From NCBI RefSeq assembly GCF_001598555.1, contig NZ_BCZE01000017.1, positions 1 through 64,000 on the forward strand: a stretch of 64,000 nt of DNA. The letters run 5' to 3'. Of this stretch, positions 50,079-58,063 are shown in pieces. Source of the stretch: Novosphingobium rosa NBRC 15208. GTDB taxonomy: Bacteria > Pseudomonadota > Alphaproteobacteria > Sphingomonadales > Sphingomonadaceae. The notes under the pieces were generated by a model, which saw nothing but the letters and a program-made list of their open reading frames with translations, had not been told where the DNA came from and did not search any database. The position numbers and the translations under genes were made by a program. Each line of letters starts with the position of its first letter. Positions within the stretch are counted from its first letter, which is position 1.

Positions 50079-51685
50079 TGGAACTGGAAACCGATGTGTT
50101 GATCGTGGGTGGCGGGCCTTCGGGGCTGGCCACCGCCATCGAACTGGGCAGCCGCGGCATTCGCGTGCTGCTGGTCGAGCGCAATGAGCGTGCGGGCACG
50201 GCGCCGCGCGCCAAGACCACCAATGTGCGCACCCGCACCCATCTGCGCCGCTGGGGTATCGCGGATAGGCTGGCGCAGGAAGCGCCTTTCGGCATCGACT
50301 ATCCCAACAACATGGTCTTCGTGACCAGCCTTGCGGGGTTCGAACTGGCGCGCTTCGCCAACGCCTTCAACGCCGCGCCGGAGCGCGATCCGCGCTATCC
50401 CGAGCATGCCCAATGGGTGCCGCAATACACGCTGGAAAAGGTGCTGCTGGAAAAGGCGCGCTCCCTTCCTACGGTGGAGGTGCGTTTCAACACCCGCTGC
50501 ACCGCCGCCACGCAGGATGAGGAGAGCGTTTCGGCCACCCTCACCGATGCTCATGGCGACACCACGGTGCGCGCCCGTTATCTGGTAGGCGCCGATGGCG
50601 CGCGCAGCGCCGTGCGCGAGGCCATCGGGGCCACGATGCAGGGCCGACGCGGCTTGGCCCATGCCTATAACATCATCTTCCGCGCGCCCAATCTGGCTGG
50701 GGCCCATGCTCATGGCCCGGCGGCCATCTACTGGCAGATCGGCAAGGATGGTTTCAGCGCCGTCGGCCCGATGGACCGCAACGACACATGGTTCTTCGCC
50801 CCCGCCGGCGTCCCCGAAGGCCAGACGATCTCGCCCGAGGACGCAGCGGCGTTGATCCGCCAGCGCACCGGCTTTGACGTGCCCATCGAGATCCTGAGCG
50901 CCGATACATGGGTCGCCAGCGACCTTCAGGCCGATCACTACCGCAAGGGCCGCATGATCCTTGTGGGCGATGCCTGCCATCTGCATCCTCCGGCGGGCGG
51001 CTATGGCATGAACATGGGCGTGGGCGACGGGGTCGATCTGGGATGGAAGATCGCCGCCACGCTGCAAGGCTGGGGCGGCCCCGCGCTGATCGACAGCTAT
51101 GAGGCCGAACGCGCGCCCATCCACCGCAAGGTGATCGATGAGGCGATCGCCAATTTTGCCTCTTATGTCGCCGCCATTCCCCCCATCATCGAGGAGGACT
51201 CGCCCGAAGGCGCGATGCTGCGCGGCAAGGTGGGCGCCGGGGTTCAGGCCTCCAAGGGGCGTGAATTCAACACGCTGGGTACGGTTCTTGGCCTTGGTTA
51301 TGAGGATTCTCCGCTGGTCGCCCCGGAGGATGCCCCCGCCCCCGCGCATGACAGCGAGAGCTATCAACCCCATGCCCGCCCCGGCTATCTGGCTCCGCAT
51401 GCCTGGCTGGAGGATGGCCGCTCGCTTTACGATCTCTTCGGCGAGGGCTTCACCCTGCTGATGGACCCGCAGGCCGATTACGCCCAGATCGCTCAGGCCC
51501 GCGATCAGGCGGCGGCCTTGCGCATCCCCCTCAAGGTGGTGCGCCCCGAAGGGGTCGATGTACGGGCGCTCTACGCGGCCGATCTGGCGCTGATCCGGCC
51601 CGATCAGCATGTCGCATGGCGCGGCAACCGCTGGGATGAAACCATCCTGCCGCGCGCCACCGGGCAGGAAAGGATCATGGCATGA
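50078..51685 (+). CDS. FAD-dependent aromatic monooxygenase (PHBH/MhpA type)
   Basis: A 535-residue group A flavin monooxygenase. The FAD-binding GGGPSGLATA is at 11-20, the DG motif is VGADGARSAVREAIG, and the GD motif is MILVGDACHLHPPAGGYGMNMGVGDGVDLGWK. A thioredoxin-like C-terminal extension (about 400-535) is as in MhpA and phenol hydroxylase relatives. It should ortho-hydroxylate a phenolic ring to make the diol for extradiol cleavage. It overlaps both neighbours (TGATG upstream, ATGA downstream). Confidence 0.93.
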   Translation: MELETDVLIVGGGPSGLATAIELGSRGIRVLLVERNERAGTAPRAKTTNVRTRTHLRRWGIADRLAQEAPFGIDYPNNMVFVTSLAGFELARFANAFNAAPERDPRYPEHAQWVPQYTLEKVLLEKARSLPTVEVRFNTRCTAATQDEESVSATLTDAHGDTTVRARYLVGADGARSAVREAIGATMQGRRGLAHAYNIIFRAPNLAGAHAHGPAAIYWQIGKDGFSAVGPMDRNDTWFFAPAGVPEGQTISPEDAAALIRQRTGFDVPIEILSADTWVASDLQADHYRKGRMILVGDACHLHPPAGGYGMNMGVGDGVDLGWKIAATLQGWGGPALIDSYEAERAPIHRKVIDEAIANFASYVAAIPPIIEEDSPEGAMLRGKVGAGVQASKGREFNTLGTVLGLGYEDSPLVAPEDAPAPAHDSESYQPHARPGYLAPHAWLEDGRSLYDLFGEGFTLLMDPQADYAQIAQARDQAAALRIPLKVVRPEGVDVRALYAADLALIRPDQHVAWRGNRWDETILPRATGQERIMA

Positions 51686-52704
51686 GCTATCTGCGCAACT
51701 GCTGGTATATGGCCGCATGGTCCGATGAGCTTGGCGAAAAGGGCCTGTCCCGCACCCTGCTCGAACAGCCGGTGTTCCTGTTCCGCGACGAGGAAGGCAC
51801 ACCCAAGGCCCTGTTCGACCGCTGCCCGCATCGTTTCGCGCCGCTCAGCATGGGCGATGTGGCGCAGGGTGTGGTCACCTGTCGCTATCACGGACTGGCC
51901 TTCGACGGCGCGGGCGGCTGCGTGCGCAATCCGCATGGCCCGGTGACGCGCGCTCTGGCCGTCACCGCCTTTCCGGTGATCGAGGCGCATCGCGCGCTCT
52001 GGATCTGGATGGGCGATCCGGCTCTGGCCGATCCTGCGGCGCTGCGCGATCTATCCTTCCTGTCGCAGGCGCCCGACACCGCCTTCAACAAGGGCTATAT
52101 CGCGGCCAGCGGCCATTATCAGCTGTTCATCGACAACATCCTCGACCTCTCGCACACCGATTACCTCCACCCCGACACGCTGGGCGGCGGATCGATCACC
52201 CGCACCCGCGCCAAGGTTGAGCAGCGCGAGGACGGCATCATCGCCATACGCTGGGACAGCTATGACGACGTGCCGCCCCCGCTCGTGCGCGGCAAGCTGC
52301 CCCCCGGCGTAGAGCGCGCCGACAGCTGGACCCATGTGGAATGGAGCGCGCCGGGCATCATGAAGCTGATCAATGGCGTGGTGCCCGCCGGAAGCCCACG
52401 CGAAGGCTCGGGCACCTCGACCAATGTGCATATCATGACGCCCGAAACCGCGCGCACCACCCATTACTTCTTCGCCTCCACCCGCGATTATACGGTGGAG
52501 GATGCGCAGCTCAACGCCGCCATCGGGGAAATCCGCAACCGCATCTTCTCCACCGAGGACGAGCCGATGATCGCCGCCCAGCAGGCGCGCATGGGCGAGG
52601 CCGACTTCTGGTCGCTGAAGCCCGCGCTGTTGCGCATTGATGAGGGCGCGGTGGCGGTGCGCCGCCGTCTGGAAGCGCTGATCGCGGCGGAGCATGCGGC
52701 GTGA
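51682..52704 (+). CDS. Rieske non-heme iron oxygenase (VanA-type)
   Basis: A 340-residue oxygenase alpha subunit. The Rieske [2Fe-2S] ligands are CPHRFAPL (Cys48, His50) and CRYHGLAF (Cys67, His70). The mononuclear iron site is in DNILDLSHTDYLHPDTLGGG (His158, His163 with a later carboxylate). Size and motifs fit vanillate O-demethylase and toluenesulfonate methyl-monooxygenase oxygenases. No VanB-type reductase is nearby. O-demethylation or hydroxylation of a methoxy-aromatic is likely. Overlaps the preceding gene (ATGA). Confidence 0.92.
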   Translation: MSYLRNCWYMAAWSDELGEKGLSRTLLEQPVFLFRDEEGTPKALFDRCPHRFAPLSMGDVAQGVVTCRYHGLAFDGAGGCVRNPHGPVTRALAVTAFPVIEAHRALWIWMGDPALADPAALRDLSFLSQAPDTAFNKGYIAASGHYQLFIDNILDLSHTDYLHPDTLGGGSITRTRAKVEQREDGIIAIRWDSYDDVPPPLVRGKLPPGVERADSWTHVEWSAPGIMKLINGVVPAGSPREGSGTSTNVHIMTPETARTTHYFFASTRDYTVEDAQLNAAIGEIRNRIFSTEDEPMIAAQQARMGEADFWSLKPALLRIDEGAVAVRRRLEALIAAEHAA

Positions 52705-53633
52705 GGCTCGCTCTTGCACTGGCGCTGCTGCTCGCCTCGCCCGCCGCCGCTCAGACGCCGCCTCAGTGGGTGACGCTGGGCACGCATTCAGGCCCGATCC
52801 CCGACGATGGCCGCGCCCAGCCCGCCAATCTGCTGCTGGCGGGCGGGCATCCTGTGCTGGTCGATGTGGGCGACGGCGCGGTGGACCAGCTGGCCAAGGC
52901 GGGCGTCCGCATGGAGGCCATCGATACGCTATTCATCAGCCATGCCCATTTCGATCACATCGGCGGCTTGTTCGCGCTGCTGGGGCGGCGGTATCAGGTG
53001 ATCTCACCCAATGTGCTGACCATTTATGGGCCGGTGGGCACGGCCGCCGTCGTCAAGGGGCTCGTCAGCGCGATGGACGCCGCCGCCGTGTCAGGATCGG
53101 TGATACGCACGCGCGCCGGCCATGCCCCCGCCGAGATGGTCAAGGTGGTGGAGATCGGCGATGGCAGCCAGCTGGCGATGCAAGGCTATCGCGTCACGGT
53201 GGCCACCAATTCGCATTATGACGCGGGTGGCGACAAGGCGATGGCAGCGGCATCGCTGTCCTATCGTTTCGACACGCCGGGGCGCTCGATCGTCTACACC
53301 GGAGACACCGGCCCCAGCGCCAAGGTGGAGGCTCTGGCCAGAGGCGCGGATCTGCTGGTGAGTGAGATCATCGATCCCGATGCCGCACTCGCCCATATCC
53401 GCAAGACGCGCCCCGACGTGCCCGAGGCGGCGCTCAAACTGGTGGAGGCGCATTACCGCGCCGAGCATCTCAGCCCTGCCGAAGTCGGCAAGCTGGCCGC
53501 CCATGCGGGGGTCAAGGCGCTGGTGCTGACGCATGACGCCGTGCCGCCCGCCAACGTCCCCGCCGCCCGTGCCGCCATCGCGGCCACCTATCCCGGCCCC
53601 GCCACCTTCGCGGCGGATCTGGACCGGTTCTGA
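52701..53633 (+). CDS. Metallo-beta-lactamase-fold hydrolase, exported
   Basis: A 310-residue MBL-fold protein with a signal peptide (about 1-18). The zinc motif HAHFDH is at 81-86, followed by a His in NSHYDAGG, Asp in YTGDTGP and His in LTHDAVPP. The GTG start overlaps the Rieske stop. It resembles arylsulfatase/lactonase-like MBL enzymes. In a catabolic operon, an exported hydrolase could open a lactone or ester outside the cytoplasm before uptake; this is inference. Confidence 0.88.
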   Translation: MRLALALALLLASPAAAQTPPQWVTLGTHSGPIPDDGRAQPANLLLAGGHPVLVDVGDGAVDQLAKAGVRMEAIDTLFISHAHFDHIGGLFALLGRRYQVISPNVLTIYGPVGTAAVVKGLVSAMDAAAVSGSVIRTRAGHAPAEMVKVVEIGDGSQLAMQGYRVTVATNSHYDAGGDKAMAAASLSYRFDTPGRSIVYTGDTGPSAKVEALARGADLLVSEIIDPDAALAHIRKTRPDVPEAALKLVEAHYRAEHLSPAEVGKLAAHAGVKALVLTHDAVPPANVPAARAAIAATYPGPATFAADLDRF

Positions 53634-53651
53634 CATTCACTGGAGCGTTTC

Positions 53652-54575
53652 ATGAGCAAGGTTATCATCACCTGCGCCATCACCGGCGGCATTCACACCC
53701 CCTCCATGTCGCCCTATCTGCCGGTCACCGCGCAGGAGATCGCGGATTCCGCCGTCGAGGCCGCCGAAGCCGGCGCCGCCATCGTCCATCTGCACGCCCG
53801 CAACCCGGAAGATGGCCGTCCAGACCAGCGCGTCGAGGCCTTCGAGCCGATCCTGCGCAGCATCGGGCAGCGCAGCGGCGTGGTCTGCAACATCACCACC
53901 GGCGGCGCGCCGGGCATGACGGTGGAGGAGCGCGTCGGTCCTGCCGCGCACTGGCAGCCGGAAGTGGCCAGCCTGAACATGGGGTCGATGAATTTCGGCC
54001 TGTTTCCCATGTTGAAGCGCTTCAAGGATTTCAAGCACGCCTGGGAACCGGCGATGCTGGAGGCCAGCGACGATTTCATCTTCCGCAACACCTATCGCGA
54101 CATCCGCTATTGCCTTGAAAAGCTCAACGCCACGGGCACGCGTTACGAGTTCGAATGCTATGACACGGCCCATCTGCACAATCTGCATTACTTCTGGCGC
54201 GAAGGTCTGGTGAAGGCGCCGCTGTTCATCCAGACGGTGTTCGGCCTGCTGGGCGGCATCGGCGCTCACCCGGATGAGGTGCTGCATATGAAGCGCACGG
54301 CCGACCGCCTGTTCGGCGATGCCTACAACTGGTCGGTGCTGGGCGCGGGGGCGGCGCAGATGAAGGTGGCCGCCATGGGCGCGGCGATGGGCGCGCATGT
54401 CCGCGTGGGGCTGGAGGACTCGCTGTGGCTGGGCAAGGGCCAACTGGCGCGGAGCAATGCCGATCAGGTGCGGCAGGTGCGCCAGATCCTTGAAGGGCTG
54501 GGCCATGAGGTCGCCACGCCGGACGAAGCCCGCGCCATCCTCTCGCTGAAAGGCGGGGATCAGGTGCAATTCTGA
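53652..54575 (+). CDS. BKACE (DUF849) beta-keto acid cleavage enzyme
   Basis: A 307-residue zinc enzyme that condenses a beta-keto acid with acetyl-CoA to give acetoacetate and a new CoA ester. The zinc ligands are in IVHLHARNPEDGRP (His46, His48). The substrate-carboxylate region includes ITTGG, SLNMGSMNFG and EFECYDTAHL. It is 18 bases after the MBL gene. In this run it would handle a beta-keto fragment from ring cleavage. BKACE substrates vary widely, so identity is open. Confidence 0.92.
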   Translation: MSKVIITCAITGGIHTPSMSPYLPVTAQEIADSAVEAAEAGAAIVHLHARNPEDGRPDQRVEAFEPILRSIGQRSGVVCNITTGGAPGMTVEERVGPAAHWQPEVASLNMGSMNFGLFPMLKRFKDFKHAWEPAMLEASDDFIFRNTYRDIRYCLEKLNATGTRYEFECYDTAHLHNLHYFWREGLVKAPLFIQTVFGLLGGIGAHPDEVLHMKRTADRLFGDAYNWSVLGAGAAQMKVAAMGAAMGAHVRVGLEDSLWLGKGQLARSNADQVRQVRQILEGLGHEVATPDEARAILSLKGGDQVQF

Positions 54576-54661
54576 CGATAAACCATGGACAAGCTATGGG
54601 CGCAGGCAAAAAATATATTTTCCATCCTGCCCGCGCCTATGGCATCGCCTGCGAGGCGAAC

Positions 54662-55354
54662 ATGCTATGGACTGCCCCGATGATCGAGACGACCCTGAAT
54701 GATGCCCCCAGAAGCCAGACCAGCCTGGCCTATGAGGCGATCCGCAACGACATCATCGCGGGCGTGCATCTGCCCGGCAAGAAGCTGAAAATTCAGGATC
54801 TTGCCGAGGAGCTGAAAGTCGCGACCGGCGCCGTGCGCGAGGCCTTGTCGCGGCTGGTGCCCGAACAATGGGTGATTTCGCGCGATCAGCGCGGCTTCAG
54901 CGTCGCGCCGCTCTCGATGGAGGATCTGCGCGACCTGACCGATCTGCGCTGCGAGATCGAGGCCATCGCCCTGCGCCGCAGCGTGGCGCGCGGCGATGTC
55001 GATTGGGAGGTGCGCATCCTTTCGGCGGCGCATCGCCTGCGCGCCATGCCCCAGCCCGAGCCTCAGCTGCGCGATGGGGCGAGCATCGCCGATTGGGTGG
55101 CCCGCCATGCCGAATTCCACGCCGCGCTGGTCAGCGCCTGCGACAGCCGCCGCCTGCTGGCGCTGCATGGGCAGCTTTACGAGCAGTCTGAACGCTATCG
55201 CATCCTTTCGGCCTTTGGCGAGGGCAAGCGCGATGTCGCCGACGAGCATCAGAAGATCGCCGATTACGCGCTGGCCCGCGATGCCGATAATCTGGTGGCG
55301 ACCATGACCGACCATATCCGCCTGACCACAGAGCTGATCATCGCCGCCAACTGA
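54662..55354 (+). CDS. GntR-family regulator (FCD subfamily)
   Basis: About 230 residues. The winged-helix domain (about 15-80) reads LAYEAIRNDIIAGVHLPGKKLKIQDLAEELKVATGAVREALSRLV. An all-helical FCD effector domain (about 95-225) has the metal/ligand pattern in HAEFHAALVSAC...EHQKIADYALARD. I chose the ATG at 54662 (GAGGCGAAC upstream); the frame opens at 54596. It closes the aromatic run and is its likely regulator. An AT-rich block (AAAAAATATATTTT) sits in the 86-base leader. Confidence 0.88.
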   Translation: MLWTAPMIETTLNDAPRSQTSLAYEAIRNDIIAGVHLPGKKLKIQDLAEELKVATGAVREALSRLVPEQWVISRDQRGFSVAPLSMEDLRDLTDLRCEIEAIALRRSVARGDVDWEVRILSAAHRLRAMPQPEPQLRDGASIADWVARHAEFHAALVSACDSRRLLALHGQLYEQSERYRILSAFGEGKRDVADEHQKIADYALARDADNLVATMTDHIRLTTELIIAAN

Positions 55355-55430
55355 ACCGGATCGACGCGCCTTGTGGATTTCCGGCGCCATCATGGCTTAA
55401 AGAGAGGTTCCGCAAGCCCCGACCGGAAGC

Positions 55431-56039
55431 ATGATGACCAGCCAGCCGCCCCAACAGACCCAGCCTGCCCCTGACATCGATCTTGAATTCAAGGGCTCTG
55501 AGCGCAGGCGGCAGATCGTTGAAATCGCTGCGCAATTGTTCGCGCAAAAGGGCTATCGCGGCACCTCGATGCGCGACATCGGCGAGCAGGCGGGCATGCT
55601 GGGCGGCTCGCTCTACCACCATATCAAATCGAAGGACGTGCTTTTCATCGAGCTGCACAATGCGGCGCTCGATGCGGCGCAGCGGCAGATCGAGGCGGAT
55701 ATCGCCCCGCACAGCAACCCGTGGGACCGGCTGGAGGCCGCTTGCGTCAGGCTGGCCCAGATCCAGCTGGGGCCTGATTCGCTCACTCTGCCCATGATGA
55801 ATGATTTCCGTGAAGTGCCCCAGCCCACACGGCTCAAACTGATCGCCCGCCGCGATGCCTTCGAAGCCTTGTTCCGCACGCTGATCGAGGCGCTCCCTTT
55901 GCCCGAGAGCATCGATCGCTCGATCTACCGTAATGCTTTGTTGTCGCAGCTCAATCTGGCGTCGAACTGGTATCGCCCGGGGCGTTTGAGCCCGGCTGAG
56001 ATCGGCCGCCAGATCGCCCGCATCTTCCGCCACGGCTGA
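55431..56039 (+). CDS. TetR-family transcriptional regulator
   Basis: A 202-residue regulator. The HTH region (about 26-72) reads RRQIVEIAAQLFAQKGYRGTSMRDIGEQAGMLGGSLYHHIKSKD, the form seen in KstR2/FadR-like repressors of fatty-acid or steroid degradation. The C-terminal ligand domain is all-helical. It precedes a broken acyl-CoA gene and a thiolase, so an acyl-CoA ligand is plausible. The 93-base gap after it contains AACAAGTGTT, a weak dyad that could be its site. Confidence 0.88.
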   Translation: MMTSQPPQQTQPAPDIDLEFKGSERRRQIVEIAAQLFAQKGYRGTSMRDIGEQAGMLGGSLYHHIKSKDVLFIELHNAALDAAQRQIEADIAPHSNPWDRLEAACVRLAQIQLGPDSLTLPMMNDFREVPQPTRLKLIARRDAFEALFRTLIEALPLPESIDRSIYRNALLSQLNLASNWYRPGRLSPAEIGRQIARIFRHG

Positions 56040-56132
56040 TCCGACCAATCCTGTTTACGGCTCAGGCATGCTAGGTCGTTGATTGTAACAAGTGTTTGGT
56101 ATAGCCTCCTGAAACGGACGAGAGAACCAGGC

Positions 56133-56421
56133 ATGCCCCCCTATCGAGCCCCCATCGACGACGCCCCCTTCCTGCTGAATGAGGTGCTGCACTTCGACGA
56201 AGCCATGGGGGAACTGGGCATCGAGGTTGACGCCACCCTTGCCGAAGCCATGCTTGCAGAGACGGACCGCTGTTTCAGGCCGATCGCATCGGCGCGGCAG
56301 AGCTCACGCGGCGGGTTGCGGCTCTGGCGGCAGGGCGCAACGGCTGGCGTGGGAACCGGCTCCGCTGATCGCAATCATGGCGGCCAAGGACGCGCGTTTC
56401 GCTACGCTCAATACAGAATAA
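56133..56421 (+). pseudogene. Degraded fusion: acyl-CoA dehydrogenase N-terminus joined to 3-hydroxyacyl-CoA dehydrogenase C-terminus
   Basis: The first ~43 codons from the ATG at 56133 (MPPYRAPIDDAPFLLNEVLH...) read like the start of an acyl-CoA dehydrogenase. From 56261 a different frame reads DGPLFQADRIGAAELTRRVA, the C-terminal domain of a FadJ-type 3-hydroxyacyl-CoA dehydrogenase, but it stops at 56368. From about 56340 a third frame reads QRLAWEPAPLIAIMAAKDA and ends with TAA at 56421, which matches the very end of the same protein. This indicates a large internal deletion plus a frameshift that joined two fad genes. AGAGAACCAGGC precedes the ATG. Any surviving peptide would be nonfunctional. 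Confidence 0.72.
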
Positions 56422-56440
56422 TCCATCGAATCAGGAGAGT

Positions 56441-57622
56441 ATGATGACTGACGTTTACATCGTTGCCGCAGCCCGCGCCGCCATCGGCAGCTTCGGCGGC
56501 GCGCTGAAAGACCAGCAGCCCGGCGAGCTGGCGGCGCTGATCTCCCGCGCCGCCATCGAGCGTGCGGGCCTGCAGGGCGAGGACATCGGCAATTTCGTGC
56601 TGGGCAATGTGATCCATACTCTGCCGCGCGATGCCTATGCCGCGCGCATCGCCGCGATCGGCGCGGGCCTGCCTCAGGAAAGCCCGGCCCATACCGTCAA
56701 CCGTCTGTGCGGTTCGGGGCTTCAGGCCATCGTCTCGGCGGCGCAGTCGATCATGCTGGGCGACCATGATCTGGCCATCGGCGCAGGCGTGGAGGTGATG
56801 AGCCGCGCGCCCTATTTTGCCCCCGCCCTGCGCTGGGGCCAGAAGATGGGCGATGCCGCGCTGGTCGACGGGCTGGTCGGCGCGCTGACCGATCCTTTCG
56901 AAACCATCCATATGGGCGTCACCGCCGAGAATGTCGCCGAGCGTTACGGCATCTCGCGCGGGGATCAGGATGCGCTGGCGCTGGAAAGCCAGCAACGCGC
57001 CGCCAGGGCCATCAAGGAAGGCCGTTTCGCCAGCCAGATCGTGCCGGTGGAGATCAAGAGCCGCAAGGGCGTGACGGTGTTCGATACCGACGAATATGTC
57101 CGCCACGATGCCGCCCCCGAGGATTTCGCCCGCCTCAAGCCAGTGTTCCGCAAGGAAGGCACCGTCACCGCCGGCAATGCCAGCGGCATCAACGACGGCG
57201 CCGGGGCCGTGGTGCTGGCCAGCGAGGCGGCGGTGAAGGCGCACGGGTTGAAACCTCTGGCGCGGATCGTGGCTTATGGCCATGCCGGGGTCGATCCGTC
57301 CTATATGGGCATCGGCCCGGTGCCCGCCACCCGCAACGCGCTGGCCAAGGCGGGGCTGAGCGTGAGCGACATGGCCGTGATCGAATCCAATGAGGCCTTT
57401 GCCGCTCAGGCCTGCGCCGTCTCGCGCGAGCTGGGCTTCGATCCGGCCAGGGTGAACCCCAATGGCAGCGGCATTTCGCTGGGCCATCCCATCGGCGCGA
57501 CGGGCGCCATCCTTGCCACCAAGCTGGTGCATGAGCTGCATCGCATCGGCGGCCGCTATGGTCTGGCCACCATGTGCATCGGCGGCGGTCAGGGCATCGC
57601 GCTGGTGGTCGAGGCGGTCTGA
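56441..57622 (+). CDS. Thiolase (acetyl-CoA C-acyltransferase)
   Basis: A 393-residue thiolase. The acylated Cys90 is in VNRLCGSG, followed by NEAFAAQA (Asn-Glu), GHPIGATGA (His) and the second active Cys in MCIGGGQG. It cleaves or forms beta-ketoacyl-CoA. AGGAGAGT precedes the ATG; 56444 is an equal start. It directly follows the fused remnant, so it is the intact survivor of a beta-oxidation operon. It is followed after 2 bases by a thioesterase. It could serve fatty acids or the products of the aromatic locus. Confidence 0.94.
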   Translation: MMTDVYIVAAARAAIGSFGGALKDQQPGELAALISRAAIERAGLQGEDIGNFVLGNVIHTLPRDAYAARIAAIGAGLPQESPAHTVNRLCGSGLQAIVSAAQSIMLGDHDLAIGAGVEVMSRAPYFAPALRWGQKMGDAALVDGLVGALTDPFETIHMGVTAENVAERYGISRGDQDALALESQQRAARAIKEGRFASQIVPVEIKSRKGVTVFDTDEYVRHDAAPEDFARLKPVFRKEGTVTAGNASGINDGAGAVVLASEAAVKAHGLKPLARIVAYGHAGVDPSYMGIGPVPATRNALAKAGLSVSDMAVIESNEAFAAQACAVSRELGFDPARVNPNGSGISLGHPIGATGAILATKLVHELHRIGGRYGLATMCIGGGQGIALVVEAV

Positions 57623-57624
57623 GC

Positions 57625-58056
57625 ATGGCCATTGCCCCCGCCGCCATGGCACTCATTGAAGACCATCTGGACGCGCCGATGAGCCGCCTGCTGGGCTTGA
57701 AGCTGATCGCCGTGGCGGCGGGGGAGATCACCATGCAGGCCGATCCTCAGGCGATGTTCCGCAACCGGCTCGGCGTGATGCATGGCGGCTATATCGCCGC
57801 CCTGCTGGACTGCGCCTGCGGTCTGGCGGGCAGCACGCTGATGCCCGAGGCGACATTTTCGGTGACGGCGGAGCTGAAGATCGCCTATTTGCGCAAGATC
57901 GAGATGTCGCCCAGCCCCTTGACGCTGGTGGGGCGGGTGCAGAAGGGAGGACGCCAGCTGGTGTTCACCGAAGGGGTGATCCGCGATCCCGCCGGGCGCG
58001 ATCTGGCCACCGCCACCTCGACCCTGATCGTGCAATCGATGGGAGAGCGGTCATAG
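57625..58056 (+). CDS. PaaI-type hotdog-fold thioesterase
   Basis: A 143-residue hotdog protein. The family core FRNRLGVMHGGYIAALLDCACGLAGSTLMP contains the HGG motif with the catalytic Asp region, followed by TAELKIAYLRKIEMSP. It should hydrolyse short or aromatic acyl-CoA esters. The ATG at 57625 is two bases after the thiolase stop, so the two are coupled. It ends 7 bases before the convergent YcaQ gene. Confidence 0.9.
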   Translation: MAIAPAAMALIEDHLDAPMSRLLGLKLIAVAAGEITMQADPQAMFRNRLGVMHGGYIAALLDCACGLAGSTLMPEATFSVTAELKIAYLRKIEMSPSPLTLVGRVQKGGRQLVFTEGVIRDPAGRDLATATSTLIVQSMGERS

Positions 58057-58063
58057 GCGGATG

